Positions 53,290 through 61,543 of a stretch of DNA of 64,000 nt are shown here, piece after piece; position 1 is the stretch's first letter; the number at the start of each line of letters is the position of its first letter. The notes under the pieces are model-generated. The model saw only the letters and a list, made by a program, of their open reading frames with translations, was not told the origin of the DNA and searched no databases. The DNA is from Pseudidiomarina homiensis (GTDB taxonomy: Bacteria; Pseudomonadota; Gammaproteobacteria; Enterobacterales; Alteromonadaceae), in NCBI RefSeq assembly GCF_003987225.1, contig NZ_PIPX01000001.1, positions 1,054,001-1,118,000 on the forward strand. Reading direction: 5' to 3'. Both the position numbers and the translations under genes were made by a program.

Positions 53290-54231
53290 TTAAAGTTCTA
53301 CCACCCGCAGCTCTGGCGGAATTGAAAAGGTTATGTTCTCTTCGCGACCACTGCGCTCGTTAACTGTGTGGCCACCCCAGTCTTGTAACTGTTTAATCAC
53401 ATTTTGCACCAAAACCTCCGGTGCCGAAGCCCCTGCTGTTACCCCAACGCGCTGAACACCTGCGAGCCAAGCTTGATCAATGCAGGTCGCATCATCGATA
53501 AGAAACGCCGGCGTCCCCATTTTTTCCGCAAGTTCACGCAAACGGTTCGAGTTAGAACTATTTCGAGCCCCAACCACTAACAGTAAATCGACTTCTGCGG
53601 CCAAATCACGCACTGCGTCTTGGCGATTTTGTGTGGCATAGCAAATATCGTCCTTACGTGGGCCTTGGATGTCCGGAAACTTGGCTCGCAACGCATCAAT
53701 CACATCCGCAGTATCATCAACCGACAATGTCGTTTGGCTCATGTAATGCAACTGTTGCGGATGTTTGACTTCAAGTTTGGCAACATCGGCTACCGATTCC
53801 ACCAAGTAAATACCACCGTCAGCATTGGAGTACTGCCCCATTGTGCCTTCGACTTCAGGGTGCCCTTGATGGCCAATCAGCACACATTCGTGGCCCTTGC
53901 GACTAGCGCGCGTTACTTCCATATGTACCTTGGTCACCAGTGGACAAGTTGCGTCGAATACCTTCAAACCACGGTTTTTGGCCTCTTGGCGCACCGCTTG
54001 CGAAACGCCATGCGCTGAGAAAATCACAATGCTATCGTCGGGCACTTCTTCAAGCTCATCAACGAATACTGCACCTGCCTTACGCAATGAGTCGACCACG
54101 TATTTGTTATGCACAACCTCATGACGCACATAAATCGGCGGTTCAAAAATCTCTAGCGCGCGTTCAACAATGGTGATCGCACGGTCAACACCCGCACAAA
54201 AACCACGTGGATTTGCCAGCACAATGTCCAT
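53290..54231 (-). CDS. ispH: 4-hydroxy-3-methylbut-2-enyl diphosphate reductase
   Basis: IspH is the last enzyme of the MEP isoprenoid pathway, an iron-sulfur reductase yielding IPP and DMAPP. The cluster Cys are in [14 protein letters not shown] (Cys12), [12 protein letters not shown] and [14 protein letters not shown]. The active-site region EVEGTMGQY is present. It is 313 residues. It is the last gene of ribF-ileS-lspA-fkpB-ispH, sharing one base with fkpB. Confidence 0.97.
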   Translation of the reverse strand: MDIVLANPRGFCAGVDRAITIVERALEIFEPPIYVRHEVVHNKYVVDSLRKAGAVFVDELEEVPDDSIVIFSAHGVSQAVRQEAKNRGLKVFDATCPLVTKVHMEVTRASRKGHECVLIGHQGHPEVEGTMGQYSNADGGIYLVESVADVAKLEVKHPQQLHYMSQTTLSVDDTADVIDALRAKFPDIQGPRKDDICYATQNRQDAVRDLAAEVDLLLVVGARNSSNSNRLRELAEKMGTPAFLIDDATCIDQAWLAGVQRVGVTAGASAPEVLVQNVIKQLQDWGGHTVNERSGREENITFSIPPELRVVEL

Positions 54232-54668
54232 TACGGATTTACCTCAATAATTTCGACCGCGAATCGTACGCGTTGTCCCGCCAACGGATGATTAAAATCA
54301 ATCGTTACAAACTGCTCATTGATCGACCGCACAATACCAGGAAGTTCCGTGCCATCGGGTTGTGGAAACGTAAAGATTTGCCCTACTTCTGGCAATTCAG
54401 CGAACTTTTGCGTTTCCACTTGATAATAGTTGTCTTTGTTCGGTTCGCCAAAGGCATCTTCCGGCGCAAGCTCAAACTCACGCTCATCACCAGCCTTCAA
54501 ACCTACGAGGCAACTCTCGAAGTTTTCCGTAAGTGAACCGTCACCCATACGAAACTTGGCGGGCTTACCCGACATTTTCGTACTGTCAGCCACCGAGTCA
54601 TCGGTCAACTTAATCGTAAAATGCAAAATCACTTCCCGACCATGCTCGATCGGTAGACGACTGATCAT
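54231..54668 (-). CDS. fkpB: FKBP-type peptidyl-prolyl isomerase FkpB (SlpA)
   Basis: A 145-residue SlyD-like FKBP with inserted flap. [20 protein letters not shown] and [22 protein letters not shown] are family blocks; [12 protein letters not shown] and [19 protein letters not shown] complete the fold. It is conserved between lspA and ispH in gammaproteobacteria. It overlaps lspA by 4 bp. Confidence 0.94.
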   Translation of the reverse strand: MISRLPIEHGREVILHFTIKLTDDSVADSTKMSGKPAKFRMGDGSLTENFESCLVGLKAGDEREFELAPEDAFGEPNKDNYYQVETQKFAELPEVGQIFTFPQPDGTELPGIVRSINEQFVTIDFNHPLAGQRVRFAVEIIEVNP

Positions 54669-55204
54669 GCGCGTTGCTCCTGACGTTGCTCAAAGAATGC
54701 TTCGAGTAGCATTAAGATGGCGCCACAAGTTATCGCCATATCGGCGACGTTGAAGGCTGGCCAATGCCAGTTATCCACATAAACGTCGATAAAGTCGATC
54801 ACGTAGCCGTACATTAGGCGATCAATGACGTTTCCCACAGCCCCAGCAAGGATCAGTGAAAAAGCTAAGTTCTGACGCCACATGCCCACCGGATTACGAC
54901 GCAACCAAACCAGTAAGATCACACTAACCGCAACTGCTAATGCAGTGAATAGCCAGCGCTGCCAACCGCTTTGGTCACTTAAAAAGCTAAACGCCGCGCC
55001 AAAATTTTGCACATAGGTAAAGTTTAGGTACGGCATAATTTCAATGCTTTCATACAACTCAAACGCACTCAGAACCCACTGCTTAGTGGCTTGGTCAATA
55101 ATAATCAGCAGTAACGAGAGCCACAGAAACTGTAACCCGCTCAGGCGCTTTTGAAAGTCTGGTTTTGGCTGTTTAGGCAAAACGACGCTCCTCACCTTGT
55201 CCAT
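54665..55204 (-). CDS. lspA: Lipoprotein signal peptidase
   Basis: LspA is an inner-membrane aspartyl protease that removes signal peptides from prolipoproteins; clients here include Pal, MlaA and the lipoproteins at 4 and 20 kb. It has four TM segments and the catalytic Asp pair in [19 protein letters not shown] and [11 protein letters not shown]. The ATG at 55204 (179 aa) is used; a TTG precedes it directly. The gene overlaps the 3' end of ileS by 32 bp. Confidence 0.96.
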   Translation of the reverse strand: MDKVRSVVLPKQPKPDFQKRLSGLQFLWLSLLLIIIDQATKQWVLSAFELYESIEIMPYLNFTYVQNFGAAFSFLSDQSGWQRWLFTALAVAVSVILLVWLRRNPVGMWRQNLAFSLILAGAVGNVIDRLMYGYVIDFIDVYVDNWHWPAFNVADMAITCGAILMLLEAFFEQRQEQRA

Positions 55205-58025
55205 CAACGTTTGTCACGCAACGTTGGCAAAGCGTTGGATGTTCAGCGATACTGCCCACTTCTGGGCGGTGGTGCCAGCAACGTTCACACTTTTCATTGT
55301 CCGACTTGTTCACTTTAACCCACAAGCCTTTGACGTCGGTTGCAACAGCGCCGTTTGGTGCCGCATCGACCGTCTCGACTTGCGTGCCCGACGTCAGCAA
55401 TACAAAGCGCAGTTCGTCGCCTAAGCGTTGTAATTGAGCAGCTAAGTCAGCCTGCGCATACAACGTCAATTCGGCCTGTAATGAGCCACCGATCACATCA
55501 TCACGGCGCGCTTGTTCTAGCGCGCGATTCACCGCATCGCGAACTTCCAGCAATTGCTGCCAAAATGCATTGTCTTCACTGCTCACACGAATGCCGTCGG
55601 CGGCGCGGTACCATGACTCAGTAAACACGTACTCACTGCGTGCTTCACCGTTGCCATTTTGCTGCGGCAAGGCCGTCCAAATTTCTTGCGCAGTGAAGCT
55701 ACAAATCGGTGCTAACCAACGTACTAGCAGTTCCGCAATATGATACAACGCCGTTTGACACGAACGCTGTGCGACACTGTCACGCTTCGCGGTATATTGG
55801 CGATCTTTAATAACGTCAAGATAGAAACTGCCCAATTCAATCGAACAGAAGTGCATTAATTTTTGTACGACAACGTGGAATTGATAGTTGTCATAAGCAT
55901 CGAGCAATTCATCTTGTAAGGCGACGGCTCGAGCAACAACCCAACGATCCATAGCTACCATATCGTTAGCTGCAACCGCATGCTGCGCTGGCTCGAAGGC
56001 ATTAATATTCGCCAACAAGAAACGCGCCGTGTTACGAATACGACGATAACTATCCGCCGACCGCTTCAAGATCTCATCAGATACAGTCATTTCACCGGAA
56101 TAATCAGTAGCAGCGACCCACAAACGCAGGATGTCGCCGCCAAGTTTATTCATTACTTCTTGCGGGGCGACGACGTTGCCAATCGACTTGGACATCTTGC
56201 GGCCTTGCCCATCAACCGTGAAACCATGAGTAAGTACTTGCTTGTAAGGAGCTTCTTGGTACATGGCAACACCAGTCAATAATGACGACTGGAACCAGCC
56301 GCGGTGCTGGTCAGAACCTTCTAAGTACAAGTCAGCAGGCCATTGTAAACCTGGTGTTTTGTTGAGCACCACTTCATGGGTAACGCCCGAATCAAACCAA
56401 ACGTCCAAAGTGTCCGTTACCTTGCGGTAGTCTTTAGCTTCATCACCCAGCAACGCTTCTGGCTCAAGGTCAAACCAAGCCTGAATACCGTCTTTTTCAA
56501 CACGCTTAGCTACTTCTTCAAGTAATTCCAAGGTACGTGGATGCAACTCATCATTGTCGCGTCGAACAAATACAGCAATTGGGTTACCCCATGTCCGTTG
56601 ACGCGAGATACACCAGTCTGGGCGGCCATCAACCATGCTTTCGATACGACTTTGGCCCCACTCAGGTACCCAGCGTACTTGTTTAATCTGCTCCAGCGCT
56701 TTGCTTCGCAAGCCCTGCTTATCCATGCTGATAAACCACTGCGGCGTCGCACGGAAAATAATTGGCGTTTTGTGACGCCAGCAATGCGGGTACGAGTGGT
56801 TGTACGCTTCATGATGTACCAAGCGGCCGTTGTCTTGCAGCGCCTCAACGATGTTGTCGTTAGCTTTCATCACGTGCTGACCTGCGAACATCGGCGTATC
56901 GTCTTTGTAGACGCCATTGTCACCTACAGGGTTATACACCTCGATGCCATAACGTTGGCCTACCAAAAAGTCATCAACACCGTGGCCTGGCGCGGTGTGC
57001 ACACACCCCGTACCCGATTCGGTGGTTACATGCTCACCTAAAATCAACGGAACTTGAATATCAGCAAACAACGGATGCTGCACTTTCATGTTTTCCAACG
57101 CCGCACCTTTCGCAAAACCGAGCTTGTGGTAGTCATCGATATTCCAGCGCGCCATGGCGGACTCAACCAATTCGTCGGCCAGCACAAAACGCTGCGCCGG
57201 ACGCTCATCGGTCGCCTCAACTTGCACTAAGGTATAGTCCAACGACGGATGCAATGAAATTGCACGGTTCGCCGGAATGGTCCACGGTGTGGTGGTCCAA
57301 ATGACGACGCTTACTTCGCCCGCACCAGCATGGCCTTCGGGATGGTCAAACGCAGCAACCAACTGCTCTTGATCCACCGCCAAAAAGTCCACATCGATCG
57401 CTGGCGAACGCTTGTCTTGATATTCCACCTCAGCTTCAGCCAACGCCGAGCCGCAGTCTGTACACCAGTGCACCGGTTTAAAGCCTTGTTGCATATGGCC
57501 ATTCGCAATGATTTTACCAAGAGCTCGAATACTGTCCGCTTCTTGCTTCGGATTCATCGTCAAATAAGGGTTGTCCCAATCACCGAATACACCTAAGCGT
57601 TTAAAGTCTTCACGTTGCTGCTCAACCTGCCCCATCGCATAATCACGGCACTTTTGCCGGAACTCAGCAACCGACAGCTTTTTACCTGGCTTGCCATGTT
57701 TCTTCTCGACTTGCAGCTCAATCGGCAAGCCGTGGCAGTCCCACCCCGGCACATAAGGTGCGTCGAAATCGCTAAGCGTTTTCGCTTTCACGATCACGTC
57801 TTTCAGAATTTTGTTCACCGCATGACCAATGTGAATCTGACCGTTCGCATACGGCGGGCCGTCGTGCAAAATAAACACTGGCTTACCCGCTTTCGCAATG
57901 CGCACCTTGCCGTAGACGTCGTCGGCATACCACTGCTGCAACATTTGCGGCTCGCGCTGAGCCAAGTTGCCACGCATCGGAAACTCGGTTTCCGGTAAAT
58001 TCAGCGTGTGTTTATAGTCGGTCAT
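55173..58025 (-). CDS. ileS: Isoleucyl-tRNA synthetase
   Basis: A class I synthetase charging tRNA-Ile. It has the HIGH motif in [15 protein letters not shown], an editing domain with [20 protein letters not shown], the KMSKS motif in [14 protein letters not shown], and a C-terminal Zn ribbon (CERCWHH...CQRC). It is 950 residues, the bacterial type-1 length. REP copy 5 lies 29 bp upstream of the ATG, between ileS and ribF. Confidence 0.98.
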   Translation of the reverse strand: MTDYKHTLNLPETEFPMRGNLAQREPQMLQQWYADDVYGKVRIAKAGKPVFILHDGPPYANGQIHIGHAVNKILKDVIVKAKTLSDFDAPYVPGWDCHGLPIELQVEKKHGKPGKKLSVAEFRQKCRDYAMGQVEQQREDFKRLGVFGDWDNPYLTMNPKQEADSIRALGKIIANGHMQQGFKPVHWCTDCGSALAEAEVEYQDKRSPAIDVDFLAVDQEQLVAAFDHPEGHAGAGEVSVVIWTTTPWTIPANRAISLHPSLDYTLVQVEATDERPAQRFVLADELVESAMARWNIDDYHKLGFAKGAALENMKVQHPLFADIQVPLILGEHVTTESGTGCVHTAPGHGVDDFLVGQRYGIEVYNPVGDNGVYKDDTPMFAGQHVMKANDNIVEALQDNGRLVHHEAYNHSYPHCWRHKTPIIFRATPQWFISMDKQGLRSKALEQIKQVRWVPEWGQSRIESMVDGRPDWCISRQRTWGNPIAVFVRRDNDELHPRTLELLEEVAKRVEKDGIQAWFDLEPEALLGDEAKDYRKVTDTLDVWFDSGVTHEVVLNKTPGLQWPADLYLEGSDQHRGWFQSSLLTGVAMYQEAPYKQVLTHGFTVDGQGRKMSKSIGNVVAPQEVMNKLGGDILRLWVAATDYSGEMTVSDEILKRSADSYRRIRNTARFLLANINAFEPAQHAVAANDMVAMDRWVVARAVALQDELLDAYDNYQFHVVVQKLMHFCSIELGSFYLDVIKDRQYTAKRDSVAQRSCQTALYHIAELLVRWLAPICSFTAQEIWTALPQQNGNGEARSEYVFTESWYRAADGIRVSSEDNAFWQQLLEVRDAVNRALEQARRDDVIGGSLQAELTLYAQADLAAQLQRLGDELRFVLLTSGTQVETVDAAPNGAVATDVKGLWVKVNKSDNEKCERCWHHRPEVGSIAEHPTLCQRCVTNVDGQGEERRFA

Positions 58026-58053
58026 TAGTTAGGTTCCTTTTTCGAGATCTTTT

Positions 58054-58141
58054 GTAGCCCGTGGCTCTACCACGGGGCAGGCCACACGTTTCAGCTACGT
58101 CCGTTCAATTCGCTATCCCCCGCAGCAGAACTGCGGGCTAC
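58054..58141. repeat. REP pair (BIME-like) copy 5 (diverged)
   Basis: An 88-bp element: GTAG + CCCGTGGCTCTACCACGGG, a linker related to copies 2 and 3, then CCCGCAGCAGAACTGCGGG + CTAC. The second palindrome has changed on both arms so that pairing is kept. The right half lies inside the ribF reading frame and encodes its C-terminus. Confidence 0.9.
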
Positions 58142-59059
58142 GAGTAACGTCTTTGCTTTTTCAGCGTCGGCGACAATTTGTTGCTTCAGCTCGGCAAAAT
58201 CGGCGAACTTTTGTTCCGCACGAATAAAATGTGTCGGCACAACTTTTAACTGCTGGCCGTACAAATCACCAGCGTAATCGAATAAATGCACTTCAAGCTG
58301 CATACGCTCGCCATTCAATGTCGGTCTACGGCCAATATTAGCAACTCCTGCATGCATTTTGCCATCATTGCTTTGCACCTGCACCGCAAATACACCTTGC
58401 AAAGGTGAATGTAGCCGCTTTAACTGGATATTTGCCGTGGGAAAACCAATCGTTCGGCCTTTTTTCTCACCATGAGTCACACGGCCTTCGAATGCATAGG
58501 GACGCCCTAACATGGCTGCTGCTTGAGCAAAGTCACCGGTTTTTAATGCTTCACGAATCGCCGTACTGCTTACGCGTTGCTGCTGCTGTCGATAGCTATG
58601 GGTATCCACTACCTCAAAACCAAGCTCCGCACCGGCCCGTTGCAACATAGCAAAGTCGCCCTCGCGACCATGACCAAAACGGAAATCATCACCTACTACC
58701 AAAAACTCGACGCCTAGCTGCTTCACCAGCACTTCATCAATAAAGGTACGCGCTGGTAGATTGGCAAACTTACGATTGAACTCAATCACAATATGGCGAT
58801 CGATGTCTTGCGCTCGCAGCGCCAAATGTTTCTCACGAAAATTGGTCAGGCGCGCAGGCGCACGATCCGGCTGAAACAACTCTTGCGGTTGTGGCTCGAA
58901 CGTCATCACCGTCGCCGGCACTCCACGTGCCAACGCCTGCGACTTCACCTGCGCTAGCACGGCTTGATGGCCCAGATGCACACCATCAAAGTTACCGATG
59001 GTGAGCACACAGCCACGGTGCTGGGCACGAATATTGTGAATTCCACGAATGAGTTGCAT
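58091..59059 (-). CDS. ribF: Bifunctional riboflavin kinase/FAD synthetase
   Basis: RibF makes FMN and FAD. The N-terminal FAD synthetase domain has LTIGNFDGVHLGHQAVL, VGDDFRFGHGREGDF and VSSTAIREAL. The C-terminal riboflavin kinase domain has GRTIGFPTANIQL and GVANIGRRPTLNG. The start at 59059 (322 aa) has AAGG 5 bp upstream; the longer frame adds 24 unrelated residues. The natural end appears to be near KAKTLL. The last 16 residues (VARSSAAGDSELNGRS) are encoded by the REP element at 58054-58141, and the stop lies in its linker. It heads ribF-ileS-lspA-fkpB-ispH. Confidence 0.95.
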   Translation of the reverse strand: MQLIRGIHNIRAQHRGCVLTIGNFDGVHLGHQAVLAQVKSQALARGVPATVMTFEPQPQELFQPDRAPARLTNFREKHLALRAQDIDRHIVIEFNRKFANLPARTFIDEVLVKQLGVEFLVVGDDFRFGHGREGDFAMLQRAGAELGFEVVDTHSYRQQQQRVSSTAIREALKTGDFAQAAAMLGRPYAFEGRVTHGEKKGRTIGFPTANIQLKRLHSPLQGVFAVQVQSNDGKMHAGVANIGRRPTLNGERMQLEVHLFDYAGDLYGQQLKVVPTHFIRAEQKFADFAELKQQIVADAEKAKTLLVARSSAAGDSELNGRS

Positions 59060-59137
59060 GTAGGCCTTGCGGATCCGTTGCGCGAATCGTTTAACAAAGC
59101 GGCGATTATAACAGGCTGTGCAAGGGGTCACCAGACA

Positions 59138-59485
59138 CTAGGGCGTCATTAGTACCAGTTTGAATAACTGATCACGCAAGTTCTGTCGTGTACGAAGGAA
59201 CAATAATACCGACACATGGGTACCACGTTCCTCACCAAGTCGATAGATAATCCGAACCTGTGCCTTGGTATCAATAAACTCGTAATAGTGCCCGAAACCT
59301 ACAACTTCGCTCTCGATACATTGGCTACAGCCCATTGGAAACGCGCTTACACGCTGCTCAAAACGGTCAAGGATGTTATCGATGTAACGCTGCGCGGCCC
59401 GGTAACCAATATCTCGAGCAAGATATTTTACCCAATCTCTCGTCTGCAATTTAAATCGGCTGGTGTAATCAATCGCGATCGTCAT
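59138..59485 (-). CDS. ParE/RelE-family toxin
   Basis: A 115-residue plasmid-stabilisation-type toxin. It has the helical N-terminal half (WVKYLARDIGYRAAQRYIDNILDRFEQRV) and the central beta strands with VRIIYRLGEERGTHVSVLLFLRTRQNL, typical of ParE/RelE folds. The ATG at 59485 has AGGAG 10 bp upstream and overlaps the antitoxin gene end by 17 bp. The C-terminus is longer and more hydrophobic than usual (FKLVLMTP). ParE (gyrase) versus RelE (mRNA) activity cannot be decided from the sequence. Confidence 0.82.
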   Translation of the reverse strand: MTIAIDYTSRFKLQTRDWVKYLARDIGYRAAQRYIDNILDRFEQRVSAFPMGCSQCIESEVVGFGHYYEFIDTKAQVRIIYRLGEERGTHVSVLLFLRTRQNLRDQLFKLVLMTP

Positions 59486-59747
59486 CTTCCCCAAGCTCCT
59501 CTGCCAATCCTTTGAACAGATCTTCTCGGCTTACCACACGACCAGCGCGAACATCCTTTTCAGCTAGGGCTATCATTTTCAGCATCGCCATTTGTTCTTG
59601 CATGGCTTCATATTGAACAGGGTCTTGCACCACATACAGAGGCTCGCCGTTTTGGGTCACCAAAACAGGCTCGTTTACATCCATGGTGGCCATTTCTTTT
59701 TTAAAACCAGAAACGGTGGTTACGCGGGGGCGTTTAACGGTGTACAT
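59469..59747 (-). CDS. Phd/YefM-family antitoxin
   Basis: A 92-residue antitoxin: the N-terminal DNA-binding Phd domain (VTTVSGFKKEMATMDVNEPVLVTQNGEPLYVVQDPVQYEAM) is followed by an acidic, helical toxin-binding tail ending GLAEELGEDDDRD. It is upstream of and overlapping the toxin gene, the usual order, and should repress its own promoter in the ~100 bp before it. The pair sits between ribF and murJ. Confidence 0.88.
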   Translation of the reverse strand: MYTVKRPRVTTVSGFKKEMATMDVNEPVLVTQNGEPLYVVQDPVQYEAMQEQMAMLKMIALAEKDVRAGRVVSREDLFKGLAEELGEDDDRD

Positions 59748-59849
59748 GGCACTGACTCCTTGCTGGTGTTAACAGGTGTCAGCTTAGACGAGAATAGCGG
59801 CAAAGTCCAAATTTAGACCAAATATGGACCATCCGAAAAGCGTTGTTTG

Positions 59850-61391
59850 CTAACGGAGTTTAACGCGTAGCAACAGCAAGGCCGCTAAGAAGATGCCGGC
59901 ACCTGCACCAACTAACAGTGCCAACTGCCACACCCGCTCCATAAAGTCGACGGCGAGCCACCACTGGCGATTCGGCCCTAGATAGAGCAGTAAAGCAATC
60001 ATAGCGACAACCGCTAGCGTAACTTTTACCAGATAGGTCAGCGTGCCTGGATAGCGCTTAAGAACGCCATCACGCCAGAGGTTATACCCCAACAGTCCCG
60101 CGTTGACCGCAGCCGACAGCGAAGTGGCGATAGCTAGGCCCACATAACCAAAAGGGATGGCAAAAATAACGTTAAACACCATGTTGGAAACCATGGCGAT
60201 AATGCCGTATTTCACTGGACGTTTGGTGTCTTGGCGCGAATAAAAACCCGTCGCGAGCACCTTCACCAACATAAAACTCAACAGCCCAGAGCCGTACGCA
60301 AAAAGACTGTAAGACGCCAAACGCGCGTCTTCTGGAGTGAACTCGCCACGCATAAACAACACCATCAGCATCGGTTCGGCCAGCACAATCAACCCCGCCA
60401 TTGCCGGCAGCCCCAGCAGCACCACCTTGCGGATGCCCCAGTCTAACGTGCGACTGAACTCATCGGCAGATTTATCCACATGGCGCGATGACAACGCTGG
60501 CAAAATCACCGTCGCAATGGCAATGCCAAACAAACCCAAAGGGAACTCAAGTAAGCGATCAGAGTAGTACAACCAACTAATTGAACCACTCATTAAAAAC
60601 GACGCAATAAAGGTATCGAGCAATAAGTTAATCTGGCTTACCGACACACCGAACAACGCCGGGATCATCAACTTGCGAATTTTAGTGACGCCAGGGTCAC
60701 GCCAGCCCCACTGCGGACGCACCAGCAACCCCGCACGTTTCATAAATGGAATTTGGAACAAAAACTGCACCAAGCCACCCAAAAACACACCCCAAGCCAG
60801 TGCATATTCAGGTTGCTCAAGCTGCGGCCCCAACCACAACGCCGCCACAATAATCGCAATATTCAAAAACACAGGCGTAAACGCCGCCACCGCGAATTTG
60901 CCCAGCGTATTGAGCACCGCCCCGGCAAGCGCCGTAAAGGTAATAAACCACAAATAAGGAAAGGTAATGCGCAGCAAATCAGAAGCGAGCACAAACTTAT
61001 GCCCCTGCGGCCCATCGGTATACCAATCCACAAACCAGCCCATACCGAATAGCGCCGCCACAATAGGTGAAGCAATCACCCCAACCAGCGTAACCACCGT
61101 CACCAACGTACCGAGCGTGCCCGACACCCGCGCGATCAGCAATCGTTGTGCATCAATATCCTTACCCTGCCGATACTCGGTTAAAACCGGCACAAACGCC
61201 TGAGCAAAAGCTCCCTCAGCGAACAATCGCCGCAAAAAATTCGGAATTTTGTTGGCAAAAAAGAACACATCGGCCGCAGCACCCGCACCCATCAAGTTCG
61301 CGATCACCACATCGCGCACAAGCCCGAGCACGCGCGAAATCAGTGTCATGGCACTAACAATAATGCCGGATTTCATAAGAGATTTAGACAA
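59850..61391 (-). CDS. murJ: Lipid II flippase MurJ
   Basis: MurJ is a MOP-superfamily flippase moving lipid II across the inner membrane for peptidoglycan synthesis. It starts SKSLMKSGIIVSAMTLISRVLGLVRDVVIA, then FFFANKIPNFLRRLFAEGAFAQAFVPVLTEY, the signature of the family. It is 513 residues with 14 TM segments. The start is a TTG at 61391 with GGAG 5 bp upstream; the next ATG (61376) has no ribosome-binding site and would drop conserved residues. Confidence 0.96.
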   Translation of the reverse strand: MSKSLMKSGIIVSAMTLISRVLGLVRDVVIANLMGAGAAADVFFFANKIPNFLRRLFAEGAFAQAFVPVLTEYRQGKDIDAQRLLIARVSGTLGTLVTVVTLVGVIASPIVAALFGMGWFVDWYTDGPQGHKFVLASDLLRITFPYLWFITFTALAGAVLNTLGKFAVAAFTPVFLNIAIIVAALWLGPQLEQPEYALAWGVFLGGLVQFLFQIPFMKRAGLLVRPQWGWRDPGVTKIRKLMIPALFGVSVSQINLLLDTFIASFLMSGSISWLYYSDRLLEFPLGLFGIAIATVILPALSSRHVDKSADEFSRTLDWGIRKVVLLGLPAMAGLIVLAEPMLMVLFMRGEFTPEDARLASYSLFAYGSGLLSFMLVKVLATGFYSRQDTKRPVKYGIIAMVSNMVFNVIFAIPFGYVGLAIATSLSAAVNAGLLGYNLWRDGVLKRYPGTLTYLVKVTLAVVAMIALLLYLGPNRQWWLAVDFMERVWQLALLVGAGAGIFLAALLLLRVKLR

Positions 61392-61494
61392 GCGAGCTCC
61401 AATTCTTTCGCAGAAAACTAGCTGAGGGTTCTACTTAAGCCAGTTAGTTTCTATTATATTTCGTTCAATGTCACTCCCACTGCTACAACACAGA

Positions 61495-61526
61495 CAAAAA
61501 AGCCCCAGCTTAATCAGCTGGGGCTT
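61495..61526 (-). terminator. Rho-independent terminator of the TonB-dependent receptor gene
   Basis: On the minus strand AGCCCCAGC and GCTGGGGCT pair around a 7-nt loop and are followed by T6. It begins 18 bp after the receptor stop codon and before the murJ promoter. Confidence 0.9.
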
Positions 61527-61543
61527 CAACTTTGCGTTAAGAT

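Noticed and set aside
17181-58141. CRISPR array
   Set aside because: The repeats are dispersed, palindromic, and lack regular spacers or cas genes; they fit REP/BIME elements.
59838-61391. murJ start at the internal ATG (61376)
   Set aside because: No ribosome-binding site and loss of the conserved SKSL residues; the TTG at 61391 has GGAG at good spacing.
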